From: Ophiothrix spiculata
Taxonomy: Eukaryota; Echinodermata; Ophiuroidea; Amphilepidida; Ophiotrichidae
Length of the DNA stretch: 21,786 bases
Assembly (NCBI GenBank): GCA_000969725.1
Contig: JXSR01S074898.1
Reading direction: 5' to 3' (one strand)
The translations under genes and the position numbers were made by a program. The notes below the pieces were generated by a model. The model saw only the letters and a program-made list of their open reading frames with translations. It did no database searches and was not told the DNA's origin. Shown here piece after piece: positions 1 to 10,827 of the stretch. Every line of letters begins with the position of its first letter. The first letter of the stretch is position 1.

Positions 1-1601
1 TGAAGGAATGAAGAGATCTCTCACACAATTATATACTAAATTTGCAATATGTGAAGTAGCATTTGTTAACAATAATGATTTAATTTATATTAAGATATTG
101 TTTGTAGTTGTTGTAACAGGTCGTAGGATTAATCAAGGGTTGTATTCTCAATCATTTTCAGTCAAGTTTTGAGAGAAAGCTTAGATATTCAGGATATTTT
201 CTATACACAGTATTGTTGATCAGTCATATAGTAAAAATATGACGTCATAGTTACAGATTTTATATGCACCATTTAGATTAGCCTCAACAATAATTTATTG
301 GACAATGTAAAAAAAGAATCAAGAGTACAGGGCTCCATTGTTTGTCAATGCAACCCCTGCACAGATTTTTTTTTAAATTGTCCAATAAATATTTATTTAG
401 ATGAATGCGATATATTTTCAAATCTGATATTGATGTCAATCATTTGCATATCAGTGTATTACCTAATATGCATACATGTTGTTTTTGAATTCTTAATTGA
501 CAATTATACATGTAGAGTTATGGTACATAAGCTATATTATTTTGAAAGTGTTTTGTTTACACGCTCCGACCCTGTAAAACATCAGCAAGAACACTGTTTA
601 CGCTGTACTGATGTGTTTTATGAATTGATTTTGAATTGGCCAATATTGAAATGGTAACTGAAGTGTGGATCCAGTCCTTGGTTGCTAATGATACACTAAA
701 TTTTGTTTACTTTTATATATCATATTGGTATATGTATATGTGTGAGAGAGAATATTTTAAAAAGTTTTTATTATGTTAGAACTAACATATCGTTAGGTCG
801 GTCAAAGACTGATGTAGTTTACAAGTATTAATATATATGAAATACTCGAATATATTAGTTGTTAAATTGTGTGAATTTAGTTGTAAGTGTAATGATGCTG
901 TATGCGCTGATTGAAAGATATAGCCAAGGCCTAAAATATATTTTAAGCCTAATGAGATGTGATGACACTGGGATGTTGGCTTGGAAAGAAGCTTTAATTA
1001 AAATCAACATTTCTTTTCTTCAGTTGTGTTTTCAGTGTGGCTGCGTTTGCATTTTTTACTCGGTACAGCTATTTTAAGCAAGCAGGAGTCCTTTTGTCCA
1101 ACCCTGTTTGCGTTTTGCCGTCCATAACCCCTTTTGTAACTTCCAAAGCAATGCATCAACCTTTAATAGAGTAGTAAATGCAGTAGCTTTTTGCCTCCAT
1201 ACATGATGACTAACTGCCAAATGGATGTATAAAAAGGTACACTCCTTTTTGAATGTCTCACATAAAACACACTAAAACATAGTAGCTACCGGAGCCGCAA
1301 ACACAACTGGAGAAAAAAATCCTAGCTTAAGAATCTTTTTGGAGATGCAAAGTTTGTGTTTAAGACACACATATCTTGATCACTTTCATTTTATCAATCA
1401 GTGTAGGCATATGTTGGTTTCAAAATAGTTTTGATCATTTTCATTAACCAGACATAATTTACAGACAATTTGTTTCCCTGATTCATTTCAAAATGGGTTA
1501 ATGTGTAGGAATCGCCATTTAGATCTGTGAATAGCAACAAGTTTTTTAATTTGCCATTTGAGTATCTCCTACTGGACACTATAGTGTAGTGCAACAATAA
1601 T
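1..1601. other. AT-rich non-coding stretch
   Basis: No coding exon is convincing here. The open frames (for example about 298-657 plus) are AT-rich, lack recognisable domains and begin at non-ATG or unremarkable starts. The only clear structure is the small inverted repeat at 294-389, listed separately. A distal intron or UTR of an off-window gene is possible. Confidence 0.5.
294..389. repeat. Short foldback repeat, about 96 bp
   Basis: A 13-bp perfect inverted repeat (TTTATTGGACAAT at 294-306 and its complement at 377-389) continues inward with a few mismatches as an A-run followed by GAATC on one side and GATT with a T-run on the other. The size and symmetry fit a small MITE remnant. No target duplication was established and no family is recognised. 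Confidence 0.5.
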
Positions 1602-1733
1602 GGTTTGTTCAGAGTCCAGTGGGTTCATCACTGCAACATCGCAATGCAATCTTTACACACACTTTTACACGACTGTCAAGACTGCGTGGCGAGCGATGTT
1701 TCCAGGCTGAAATTGCTGGACTCTGAATGCACC
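1602..1733. mobile_element. MITE-like element, family A copy 1
   Basis: The ends form an 18-bp inverted repeat with 15 matches: GGTTTGTTCAGAGTCCAG at 1602-1619 against the complement of 1716-1733 (GGTGCATTCAGAGTCCAG). The interior has no open frame of note. The segment at 17921 begins with the same terminal motif and shares interior words such as TCTTTACAC and AGACTGCGT, so this is a dispersed family rather than a chance palindrome. The transposase family is not identified. Confidence 0.6.
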
Positions 1734-2134
1734 ATAAAGAAAAATGTGTATATGTACATACAATAACAGTTTATTATAAATACTCTCATTACTGCTTGCT
1801 TATTCCAGAAGGGACCCACTTGTGTTGTATATGTGGTATCTAAGCTTTGCAAATCTCAAGACATATGAAATATGCCCTACCATGCACGCTATATTTTGTA
1901 TTATCTCCAGCACATGTATATCAGCTGCAAAATCACATTTTATTTTATAAATATCGCTTGAATTCCACCACCCACCCGTTGTTGTTATGTCTTAATTTAT
2001 TTTTCCTTTGGTGTTTCCATGTCGATATGTAAATCAGGCTTTTTTTTTAAATCAAGATTATTAATCTGCGGTAGAGGTTAAAATAAAGTAGAAACTGTCT
2101 TGAAAAGATTCATCAGGATTGTATAGAAAAATTA

Positions 2135-2429
2135 AATGAAAAGTTGTCATAACATCATATTTTTTGGAGGTATGATGTTTTGAGGCCGAGATTGCTTGTC
2201 TGTTGATCACATATGATGGCTTCTGTGACGACATTCAGTTCAGTATTTCTAATTGGGTCTTGGGTCACGTATACAACCACATCATCCATGATCCAATTAG
2301 AAACACCGGAATTGGATGTCGTCACAGAAGCCATCATATGTGATCAAGAGACCAGCAATGTTGGTCTTGAAAAAATTCAGCTCCACAAAATGTAAGTACT
2401 ACTTGGATATGTCATGAGAACTTTTCATT
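2135..2429. mobile_element. Foldback / MITE-like inverted repeat, about 295 bp
   Basis: Terminal AATGAAAAGTT (2135-2145) is repeated inverted at 2419-2429. The inner arms around 2205-2257 and 2292-2347 are almost identical in inverted orientation, sharing GATCACATATGATGGCTTC and GTGACGACAT. The outer arm portions are more diverged and carry small indels. Because of the symmetry both strands read as a short frame starting MMASVTT; these frames are by-products of the palindrome, not genes. Confidence 0.7.
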
Positions 2430-2441
2430 AATTAAATTAAT

Positions 2442-2605
2442 ACAGTAGAAACTCTTAATAAAGGAGATGCAGGAACAGACAAATTTGTTAATATATTTTA
2501 AAAACAACAAAGCAAAAGACGTTAGCTTAATGGTAGAGAAAAAATTATTCTTTAGAAGACTGCTTTTCTTATATATCAGATTTTGTTTTAATGAGTTTCT
2601 ACTGT
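2442..2605. mobile_element. Small MITE-like element with 13-bp TIRs
   Basis: ACAGTAGAAACTC at 2442-2454 is perfectly inverted at 2593-2605. Length is 164 bp with an AT-rich interior lacking coding potential. A CAG start fits hAT-type termini, but I could not find an 8-bp target duplication, so the class is uncertain. It begins 12 bp after the 2135-2429 foldback. Confidence 0.45.
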
Positions 2606-2904
2606 GTATGTGATTAGCAAGCCAAGCCACAATACCTTGATTACTGCAAAACTGCCCATTTTTGGTGCTTTTCACGCTCTTTTTGTATAGCGCAAGAATA
2701 AATGCTCTGCGGAAAATGTACATGTTAAATTTTTCATGCATGCGAAAATAAAAATATGCGAAATGAGTCAAAATGAGCTGTGTGCAAAAAGCCAACCTTT
2801 ACAGTGTATTTTGCTTGAAATAAACTGGTAACTCAAGCACTATGTCATTGGTACATTTTAGTTGTAGAAATAGATGTTTTAAACCCTGATCTGCATACCG
2901 TTTG

Positions 2905-2989
2905 CCCCTCCGATGTGTCCCGGTGCAAAAAAGAAATATTTCAATTCGTAACCTGCGTGCTGTCTGACCCCTCCGATGTGTCCCGGTGC
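2905..2989. repeat. Direct repeat of a 22-bp GC-rich motif
   Basis: The same 22-bp sequence, beginning CCCCTCCGATG and ending CCCGGTGC, occurs exactly at 2905-2926 and 2968-2989, offset by 63 bp. Flanks are partly similar (CTGCATACCGTTTG against CTGCGTGCTGTCTGA), suggesting a diverged tandem duplication of about 63 bp in which only the GC-rich core stayed identical. Confidence 0.75.
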
Positions 2990-3666
2990 TTTTTGTTGTC
3001 TACATTTTTAAGATTGGATCCCACCAAGAGCACACACTTCCTAACATCTAACATGATTGTTGATTGGTTAAAAATATAGAATAAGGGCAAGGTTAACCAA
3101 TCACAGCAAATGTGTTACTTTTTTTACACAATTTGAATGTTAATATTCAATAAAAGGATGAAATAAGGTTATGGGTTCAGACTTCCAATTCCAAATGATT
3201 CCTAGCTATATTTAATGTTTTTTTATGATAATTTTTCTTTATTTCTATGCAATAATCTATTAGGTCTGTAAGCAATAAAGAGGTTTAAGAGTTTATGGCT
3301 CTGTCATACATCAACATGTATTTGATCAAAATATGGTCAATGTACGCACATATTTCTTCAATTTTTTTGGGGGTCGGACCATGTATTATAGTAGGCCTAT
3401 ATGCTAAAAGTAATGTGCGTATGTTTGCTATATGTCGGTCTGAGGTGTGACAGATCCATAAATTAAACTTTACCTTAGACCTGGTTCAAATGTCATATTT
3501 GTTCTTCATAAAATAACAATTGCTACTGATTTAAGAATTTGTTGTTTCTGGCACTGTTCTCTAATCTGCCCTTCCTGTGACTCAAGAGCGCTTCCTTTTT
3601 TTCACTTTCCCCGTGCCTGATGTTGTTGGCCATTTGGAGGTATGAGACTCATCTTTGGTATGTGTA

Positions 3667-3759
3667 GCTTTTGCAGCATGAAATACTGCAAAAGCAATCA
3701 AAATTTAAAGATTCAAATTAAAATAATAATGATACCCCGAAAATATGAAATTTGGGGTA
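3667..3759. repeat. Two adjacent short hairpins
   Basis: The first is a perfect 10-bp stem GCTTTTGCAG (3667-3676) paired with CTGCAAAAGC (3686-3695) across a 9-nt loop. The second, about 3733-3759, pairs TACCCCGAAA with TTTGGGGTA apart from one bulged base. Both stems are too short for a typical animal microRNA precursor. No function is assigned. Confidence 0.5.
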
Positions 3760-4050
3760 AAAGAAAGTAGGTGTATTATTGTTGTAATGCAAAAATGTCA
3801 CTTGAACCTGGTGTAAATCGTCAACCTCTCATTTGCATATGGACCTTACGCTTTATGTTTTGCCAATTGTGCCACCTGCTTATAAATAGAAGCAAAAAAT
3901 AAAAATAGAAAAAAAATTAAAACAATAAAAATTACCTCTGGTTTCAGAATTTAAAAAAAAAAACTGTTTTAAAATTTCTTGTTTCTGTGTTATGCATAAC
4001 TTGGTCAAGAAGCAATGTTGCACTTACGTAGTCATGCTACTGTCGCTGTT

Positions 4051-4215
4051 CACATATGTGTACCGCCGCGGCAAAAGGGTCCAGTTGTCGGCTCGTACAT
4101 GTTGCTCCTTGTAGCATATCTAATGAATGGTATTTGTATACATCAGATATGCTACAATGAGCAACATGTAGGAGTCGACAACTGGACCCTTTTGCCGCGG
4201 CGGTACACATATGTG
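4051..4215. mobile_element. Near-perfect palindromic MITE, family B copy 1
   Basis: Two 71-bp arms (4051-4121 and 4145-4215) are inverted copies with only a few mismatches, around a 23-bp AT-rich spacer. Outer ends read CACATATGTGTACCGCCGCG and its complement. Each end contains TATGTG, so a TA target with TIRs starting TGTGTACC is possible, but the exact boundary is ambiguous. Few mismatches imply a young insertion or ongoing arm homogenisation. Open frames across it on both strands are palindrome by-products. Confidence 0.8.
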
Positions 4216-6219
4216 TTCCATTAGAATTAGGCGTCTATATCTGCTTGTATGGTCCATGTGGTATATTAGTCTCTGAAGTAAAATTATCAACATTAGATTT
4301 ACTTCATTTTGAGGAGCAAGATATTTGACCAACTTTAAACTCCACATTTTGATGGACATATTATTTTATGTCATAAAAGCATTTTGCAATGCTTATCATG
4401 TAAATAAAAATGACCCTGCCATGCTTGCGAAAATGCAGATTTATATAAATTACACAATTTTTTGTTTCAAATTTTTGTTTGTTGAATGTTCCTTGTGCAT
4501 CCACTTTGTTAACCAATGGTCTCTGTATATTGTGCGTATTATCAGGTAGGGAGTCCCATTCCCTTTGAATATTCTGCTAACCAGTTGTAAAGCATTTACG
4601 AGCGGTGGTGTTATTTGTATATCTTGGCGTTGTACAGTTCCTTATGATATATTCTTACAAATGAAGGTTAAGGGTGTTAATATATGCCTGTACATTTTGC
4701 TATCTTTTTTGCCAAAAACTGGTAGGCTGATAGTTGCCGTAAAATGGACATGTGTGGTATGGACTCAGGAAAGCCCATCATATGGTGAACCCTACAACTT
4801 ACTCATTTTGCATGTTTTGCCAGTTTACATTACTTTGAAGGGATGCATCGAAATGAGTTACAAGTAGGATTCTCAATGTGGTGAGTTTTGCCCGATCTGA
4901 TCACAGATTTGATTATTATAAAACAACAACTCATTGTTGACTTCTAAATGCAGTGAACTTTCAAGATTCTCACCCTCATTTCACTTATATATTGCATGAT
5001 GCATGCTAACATATTACAAATATGAATAGAACTTTTTGTGATGTTTAGCTAAAATATTTTTTTTTATTTCTTCTAGCGCTCATATTTATCAAAAGTGTTG
5101 CCGCTTTTGATAAACATGTTAATGCAACATCTCTAAATGAATTTCACCATGTACTGTACCTTTATGGTCATTCAAATTTTGTTTACACTGCCCTCAATAT
5201 CTTGAATGCAGTACATATCGGGTTTAATGGACCTTGTCCACACTGTCAGTGAGTGGTATTTCGACCTTATCAGTCCTTTTGTGACTAAAACTAGTAGTAT
5301 TTTGTAAACACTGTTTAAATTAAGAGTGCATTGTCATGTATCTTTAAATACTTATTCTGATAATAAATTGAGATCATTTTATCAGCATGTTTACTGATAA
5401 GCTACCAATGTTTGTCCCTAGGTTGACTTTGATAGACAATATTAACCTTGTTTATACAAGATAATAGTACCAAGCAGACACTGTTTTGAAGCAAATTGTA
5501 CTTTTATTTGATTAATATTCTGTTTGCATTGTAAGGACAAATTTAGTCTGCATTTTTACATGCACTAAATGTAATTTTGGTTAAAAATAGTATGCTAGGA
5601 TTAGTTCAATATCTCTCAGTGCAGTGATGATTTGGGTCAAAATGCTTATTGCAAGGGCTTTTTGAGCTATTTCATAAAATGCTATTCTGTACTTTATTGT
5701 ACTATCAAAGATTTTTTAAAATGCTATTTTGTGAATATGTTAGAGTAATCAATCGCCTCAATATTTATTTTGGGCCAGTGTAAATGGAGTTTTAATTGAT
5801 TAAACAAAGCAAACAAGGCTTGGTCATTAGTGATTCTCATCAAAATTAACCTATGGTTATCTCTTAAAGGTGCAATTCATGATCCTGATGCGATTTAAAC
5901 CCAACTCTTTTGTTTCAAGTAAAAAAAAGAAAAGATTGCAACTTAAATGCATGCTGGAAGTGCCACTTGTTTCTTCTAAATAAATAGGAGAATGCAACCT
6001 AAAGTCATGTTGATTTTGTTGTTGTTGCCGATCAATACTATTTAAAGTTACCAGTTTCAAAGCCTTTTAATAATATCTATAGATTACTGGATTGTGATTA
6101 TAGTTTGGGCCCTGACAGTAATTAAAGAGTGAAACACTTCATAATTTTTCTCAAGAATTCAAATACACTGTCAAAAATTGTTTGGGATATAGCATATATA
6201 CACCAGCAGAGGATTTTTA
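4216..6219. other. AT-rich non-coding stretch
   Basis: No coding exon, RNA gene or dispersed element is recognised. The open frames at about 4325-4549 and 4565-4867 have no domain and AT-driven composition. The only clear structure is a perfect 11-bp stem TTTATCAAAAG (5085-5095) with CTTTTGATAAA (5104-5114) around an 8-nt loop. Confidence 0.45.
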
Positions 6220-6470
6220 TTAGGCGCTGGAGCACAATTAGGCCACAACTTTGTGCGGCTGGCCGCTACCTAGCCGCAGCCTTAATTTTCCAAGATGGCG
6301 AATGTAGGCTTCATTATGCACCTCTAAATAATTTCAAAAAAGGTAATGAATATTACGATAATCTTGAAGTGAACAATTAAACCTACGGTCGCCATTTTAG
6401 AAAATTACGGCCGTAGCCAGGATGCGGCCGGCCAGACAAAGTTGTTGCCTAATTGTGCTCTAATGCCTTA
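6220..6470. mobile_element. PIF/Harbinger-like MITE, about 250 bp
   Basis: TTA at 6220-6222 and TTA at 6468-6470 flank an element whose ends read GGC...GCC. Its inverted arms extend about 95 bp: outer ends share AGCACAATTAGGC and ACAACTTTGT, and inner parts share a TAATTTTC/ATGGCGA stretch with scattered mismatches. A 3-bp TTA/TWA duplication with GG-starting termini is the established signature of PIF/Harbinger elements. There is no transposase frame, so it would be a non-autonomous copy. The assignment rests on TSD and TIR only. Confidence 0.65.
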
Positions 6471-7020
6471 GCTAAAAAAAGCCAGAATTTTAGATAGAGG
6501 TGACCCGGGGATGAGATTAAGGATTATTAATTGCCCCTTACGTAAACAACTTAAATGACTATTATGATTGTATCGAGAAGAAAAGTGCAAGGACTGGATA
6601 TAACTTGATCAGAGTCATTTGTTTATTTATATTTGCTCAGAAAATCAGTTAGTAGGTGATAATTCGTAGTCTGGTCAAAACTAGTTGTGTGTCAAGGCTC
6701 AGGAAAAATACTATTGGTATCAGCTTGTAAATTGGAACAGTGCATCTTTGACTTTGTGATTATATTCCAACCGTCATACATAGTAAATTTTTGTATACTA
6801 TCTGGCATTCTCAGCTATTCGATATAAATCAATGGTGGACTAACTTTATTTCTAGAAATGCAGAAGTTGATGATGGCATATCCAAATAGTTGATAAAAAA
6901 GGGGAAGAGTAAGACTTTGAGTGAATTTAAAAAGAGAATCTAACTCTAGTTGTTATTATATTCCTGTGTTTACAAACACTTTCACAGTAATTATAAAGCT
7001 ATGTAATGTACCCTTTTATT

Positions 7021-7289
7021 GGGCACGTGTGATCTAGCGGAAATCGACAGGACTTATAAACGTGAGGTTGTGAGTTTGAACCCCGTGTGTGCCAACGGGT
7101 AGTGAACCTGGGCAAATCACTTTATCACACTTGCCTCGTCGACCCAAGCGTTATATGGGAAGTTACTAGGAATATGACCATTTCAGCGCTTGAATAGGCA
7201 GCTGGTTGTATTCTAGTGGTAACGGAATAAATGTAAAGCGCTTTGATCAATTCTGGAAAAAGCGCTATATAAGCACCGACATTTTTTTT
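7021..7289 (+). mobile_element. tRNA-derived SINE
   Basis: The 5' part looks like an RNA polymerase III promoter: an A-box-like GTGATCTAGCGG at 7029-7040 and a B-box-like AGTTTGAACCC at 7073-7083, separated by about 32 bp as in tRNA-derived SINEs. A tRNA-unrelated body follows. The 3' end has GTAAAGCGCTTTG (from 7233) and AAAAAGCGCTATATAAG (from 7257), a tail type shared by SINEs and LINEs of many aquatic animals, then a short T-run. No complete tRNA fold is preserved, so it is not a tRNA gene. The exact family is not named. Confidence 0.8.
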
Positions 7290-7882
7290 AATGGTTTCAC
7301 AACTGGCACTGAATTCACCAATTGTGAACTGACAATTTTACAACTTTGAACAGTGGTTCAGAATAGAGGAACATGTAAAGGTTTAAAAAAGCCTTGAAAA
7401 CTTTTCTTACAATTTGGAAGCTCTATATATTAAAAGTTCAAGTTAGATCTTGAAATATGTATAGCACTATAAAAAATAGATATTTTGTCTGTCTACTGCG
7501 TTAAAGCATTGTTTGCAATGTTTACAAGGTAATTAATTGTTTTTTGTGACTAGTACATAGATGCCCAAAGATATCTAATCGCAAACGTCATTATTTGATT
7601 TGGAAATTAGTGTAAATAGCACGTATATACAATGTACAGACAAAAATTATCAATCCACATTTATGTAAAAAGATAAGTTAGTTTTTTTTATGGCAACTTT
7701 TGTCTGTTTACTGTGTAAAAATAGCATGAGAGGTATTGAGGAATATTATGTTGAATCCCGGGGGAGGGGGACCATACATCAATTTGTGTGGTATTTAGTA
7801 GTTGTAAATGAACGTGGATAATCTTGTTTCTTGTTTTCTTTTTTATAATCAAATGAAGCACAAATATCATAAATTATCATAG

Positions 7883-8052
7883 ACAAAATTGTGGGCCGCA
7901 ACTGCAAAAGGATGCAGTTGTCGGCTGGAACACGTTGCTCATTGTAGCATATCTGATGTATACAACTATATAGTATATATTAGATATACTACAATGGCTT
8001 TCATGTAGAAGACGACAAGTGCACCCTTTTGCTACTGTGGCGCAAAATTATG
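7883..8052. mobile_element. Diverged copy of palindromic MITE, family B copy 2
   Basis: The left half contains GCAGTTGTCGGCT and GTTGCTC, then TTGTAGCATATCT, matching the 4051-4215 arm in order. The right half is the inverted equivalent with many more substitutions (for example TTGTAGTATATCTA on the complement). Left and right halves differ from each other much more than in copy 1, so this is an older insertion of the same family. Confidence 0.7.
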
Positions 8053-8496
8053 TGACTGTTCACCAAAAAGACTCCTGTATTTTTCATTTTTTGAGATACA
8101 GGATTCACATGTAAAAATTGTGAATTTTGTAATGTTCAAACTTTCTCCTTGCACAATTGAAGTTTTCATTTGAACCCCAATATACTTGAAGCCTGTCTTC
8201 TTGATATAGTCAAATAGGAAATGTGCATAAAACTATAACTTCAACCCCAAGTTGTCTTAGTTATAGGTATTTAGAAATGTCTTGTTTCAAAGAATAGTAC
8301 CTGGGTGTCTTAGTTCCTGGGTGTCTTATAAACTTGTTACAAGTATCATTTTAAACAGAGACGTCTCTGATTTTAAAGGTAGAGATATTGTTCTATTTGA
8401 ACCTGCTAACAAGCATCTGGGGCTCACTTTACTACGGGTTTGTAGTGGACAGTTACACATTTGAAAAGTGTTATGACATGATGGTGACATATAGCC

Positions 8497-8760
8497 TTAA
8501 AGGAGCTTGGTCCGATTTTTCAAAATTTAGTTTTCATTGTCATATAAAAGATGACCACTCAAGAGGATTAAATTTTAACTGAATCGGTCAAACGGTTTTG
8601 GTTTTATGGGCAGTTTTGTATTTACCATAATTAGACACATTTTCATATATATCGCCAAAACGGAACATTACTCAGCCGTGAAAAATATGAGCAATATTTT
8701 GGTACCAAAATCGCAAAAAGTTTGAAAAAAAGTTGGGGCAATCGGACCATATTCCTTTAA
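8497..8760. mobile_element. MITE-like element with TTAAAGG termini
   Basis: TTAAAGGAGCTTGGTCCGAT at 8497-8516 is matched by the complement of 8741-8760 (TTAAAGGAATATGGTCCGAT) with 17 of 20 bases equal. The 264-bp length and absence of a coding frame fit a MITE. Both ends carry TTAA, so TTA or TTAA could be the target duplication; the palindromic edge prevents choosing between them. Older-looking internal words such as TTTTGGTACCAAAATCGC are also symmetric. Confidence 0.65.
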
Positions 8761-10390
8761 TATTGCTATTTTTCAAGCCGTTCAGGTCAACTGAATCCAA
8801 AATCAACATGTTTATTTTTTGACATCACTGAACCATGCAATGTATGGACAGTGTTTAGCGAGAGGCCATTATTTTGCAATTTTGACACAGTGAAATCTGT
8901 GACTTACGCGAGATCTATATAGATTTGTTTCAAGCAAGTTTTTCATGCATTATTGAATTTTATTTGTGCAATTGAGCTAAAAATAGCAAAGACAAAATTG
9001 ACTTTGTTAAGAATAAATAGTTGATTTTGCCCTCTCAATATTAGAAAAAAGTAAAGGTATAATTAAATAGAATTCTTTTGGGGTTGTTGAAAGTTTATCA
9101 GACATTAACTGTGTGTGTAAAATAGGGTTAAAGATATTTTGAATTGTAGAAATTTAATATCTTTTTTTGAGAATTGTGTTAGAGGTTGCTTTGTGACCTT
9201 CACTATATAGGATTTAGATTGTGCATGTTTTTGACTGAAAATTGTGATTCTGTACATAAAATTTCCTTTTTGTGAATATTTAAATGTTTCTATTTTTTAA
9301 TGAGTATACTATAATTACTAAATATATACTGATGCTATTCATAATATGTTTAGAATTAATTTTTCTTGAAGGCTTATAATATGTAGCTTTCAATTTAATC
9401 TTGAGCACACAGACTTATATTTATGTTGTATAGTCCTAATGAATTGTTAGTTAAATTTGGTAATTTAATCCAAATTTCTGTTGTCTTAACATATTTATGT
9501 TTGGGTAGTGATAATATTAACTGGTAAAAACCATAGAATTGTAGAACTTAAATAGCAAAACTTGATATATTATTCCTGATTTATTATTGTACCGGTACAT
9601 GAAACTGGACAAAAGGATAGGGAAAAGGGGGAGGGATCTTAGAGATCAGGGTTTTGATGTATCATTGTATTATCAGGTGTTCAAAAATAGGGAAAATATG
9701 ATTTTTTTCATGTTATGTACTAAGCCATACTAATGTGTTGGGATATATAATTAATTAATAGAGAATTTTCAACAATAGAAATTGACAGAATGCCATTTTA
9801 GTGTGACCAATTTCATAAGATGTGTAATTTTGCATTAGAAATACATTTAGTGTCTTCATGCAAATTTTGAGGATTTATAATGATTTTGAAAGGCTAGGAT
9901 GTAACTGAATGTAATTCAGTGCAGCAATTCTCTATGTGTAGCTTAGACCCATTGAAAGGGTAGAAGTCTCAGTTTATATGTGGCTCTTAGGGATGCATGG
10001 CCCAAAATAGGTGCCATTTTAGCATTCCAGATATACTTATGAGGTGGTAGTCAAAATCTTTGACTGAGCATCCATACTCACCCCAAACATAAGTAAGCCC
10101 CACCCCCACCCCAGGGCTTTGATTTTTTTCTATCACAATATATCTATCAAGGCTCTGTGAATTGCATTAGCACGGTCCCTTTAAAATGTTTTCTCTTTGT
10201 TATATGTCCAGATTTTGAATGTGAGCTATTTACTGGATGATAAGATTTACCACTTTTAAGGTGAATGGGAAGGTGTTTCATGTACTGACCTCATAAATGG
10301 ATTGCGCCAATCTTTGTTAACTGTATTTATTGTTTGTGAGAGTGAAATGTTTGTATTATAATGTCATTGGTTTGGATGAGAAATGACGGC
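8761..10390. other. AT-rich non-coding stretch, possibly 3' UTR
   Basis: No coding exon is recognised on either strand over about 1.6 kb. It runs into the polyadenylation-type signals at 10391-10433, so it could be the distal 3' UTR of a plus-strand gene whose coding exons lie left of the window. That is inference only. Confidence 0.35.
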
Positions 10391-10433
10391 AATAAACTAT
10401 GACTTGTAGAAAATAAAGACTGATGTTTGTTTG
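10391..10433 (+). promoter_or_regulatory. Candidate polyadenylation signals
   Basis: AATAAA occurs at 10391-10396 and 10412-10417 and is followed by the GU-rich TGATGTTTGTTTGT. This is the arrangement expected of a cleavage and polyadenylation site on the plus strand. AATAAA is common in AT-rich DNA and no coding exon is seen upstream in the window, so confidence is limited. Confidence 0.35.
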
Positions 10434-10827
10434 TATCTATTACATTATTGAAATTGCACATTTGAGTATCTGTTAAAAATATTGTAATATATGAGCCATT
10501 GCTTTATCAGCTTTACATATATACTTGGTGAGTAAAAAAGTCAAGATAATGTTCCTTTCTAAGTAGGAATTTACCTTTATACACTTTCAATGTTTGTCCA
10601 AATAAGCCAAAGTTAATATTTACAAAATCATTAAAGATTTACGCTATGACTTAATCAATCCTTGGTTGTGTCTTAATAAACAATACAAAAACACCAGTTC
10701 ACAATGTTATAAAATACAAGGTGTGTGTTATGGATCATGTATCATATTCTAATTTCTTGGTTTATTCTTCTTGGTTGACAGAGTATACAATAATGAAAGA
10801 ATTGGGATGATTGATAAAGGCGTTCCA

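Larger units (their letters stand above)
2606..4050. other. Non-coding stretch with small repeats and hairpins
   Basis: No exon is recognised. It contains the 22-bp direct repeat at 2905-2989, a 10-bp inverted repeat TGATTGGTTA at 3061-3070 and 3094-3103, and two short hairpins at 3667-3695 and 3733-3759. The rest is AT-rich sequence with homopolymer runs (for example an A-run near 3952-3963). Confidence 0.5.

Noticed and set aside
298-657. 119-codon plus-strand open frame
   Set aside because: Non-ATG start, AT-driven composition, no domain, and its beginning overlaps a small inverted repeat.
2155-2395. Two overlapping short frames on opposite strands, both starting MMASVTT
   Set aside because: They are the same arm sequence of a foldback read on each strand.
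2412-2795. 127-codon minus-strand open frame
   Set aside because: Low-complexity residues from AT-rich DNA and it spans a MITE-like element; no domain.
4015-4359. Frames on both strands sharing ICVPPRQKGPVV
   Set aside because: They arise from the inverted arms of the 4051-4215 palindrome.
6129-6380. 83-codon plus-strand open frame
   Set aside because: Mostly inside the Harbinger-like MITE; no domain.
7029-7083. Possible tRNA gene
   Set aside because: A- and B-box-like motifs are present but no cloverleaf can be folded and a SINE body and tail follow.
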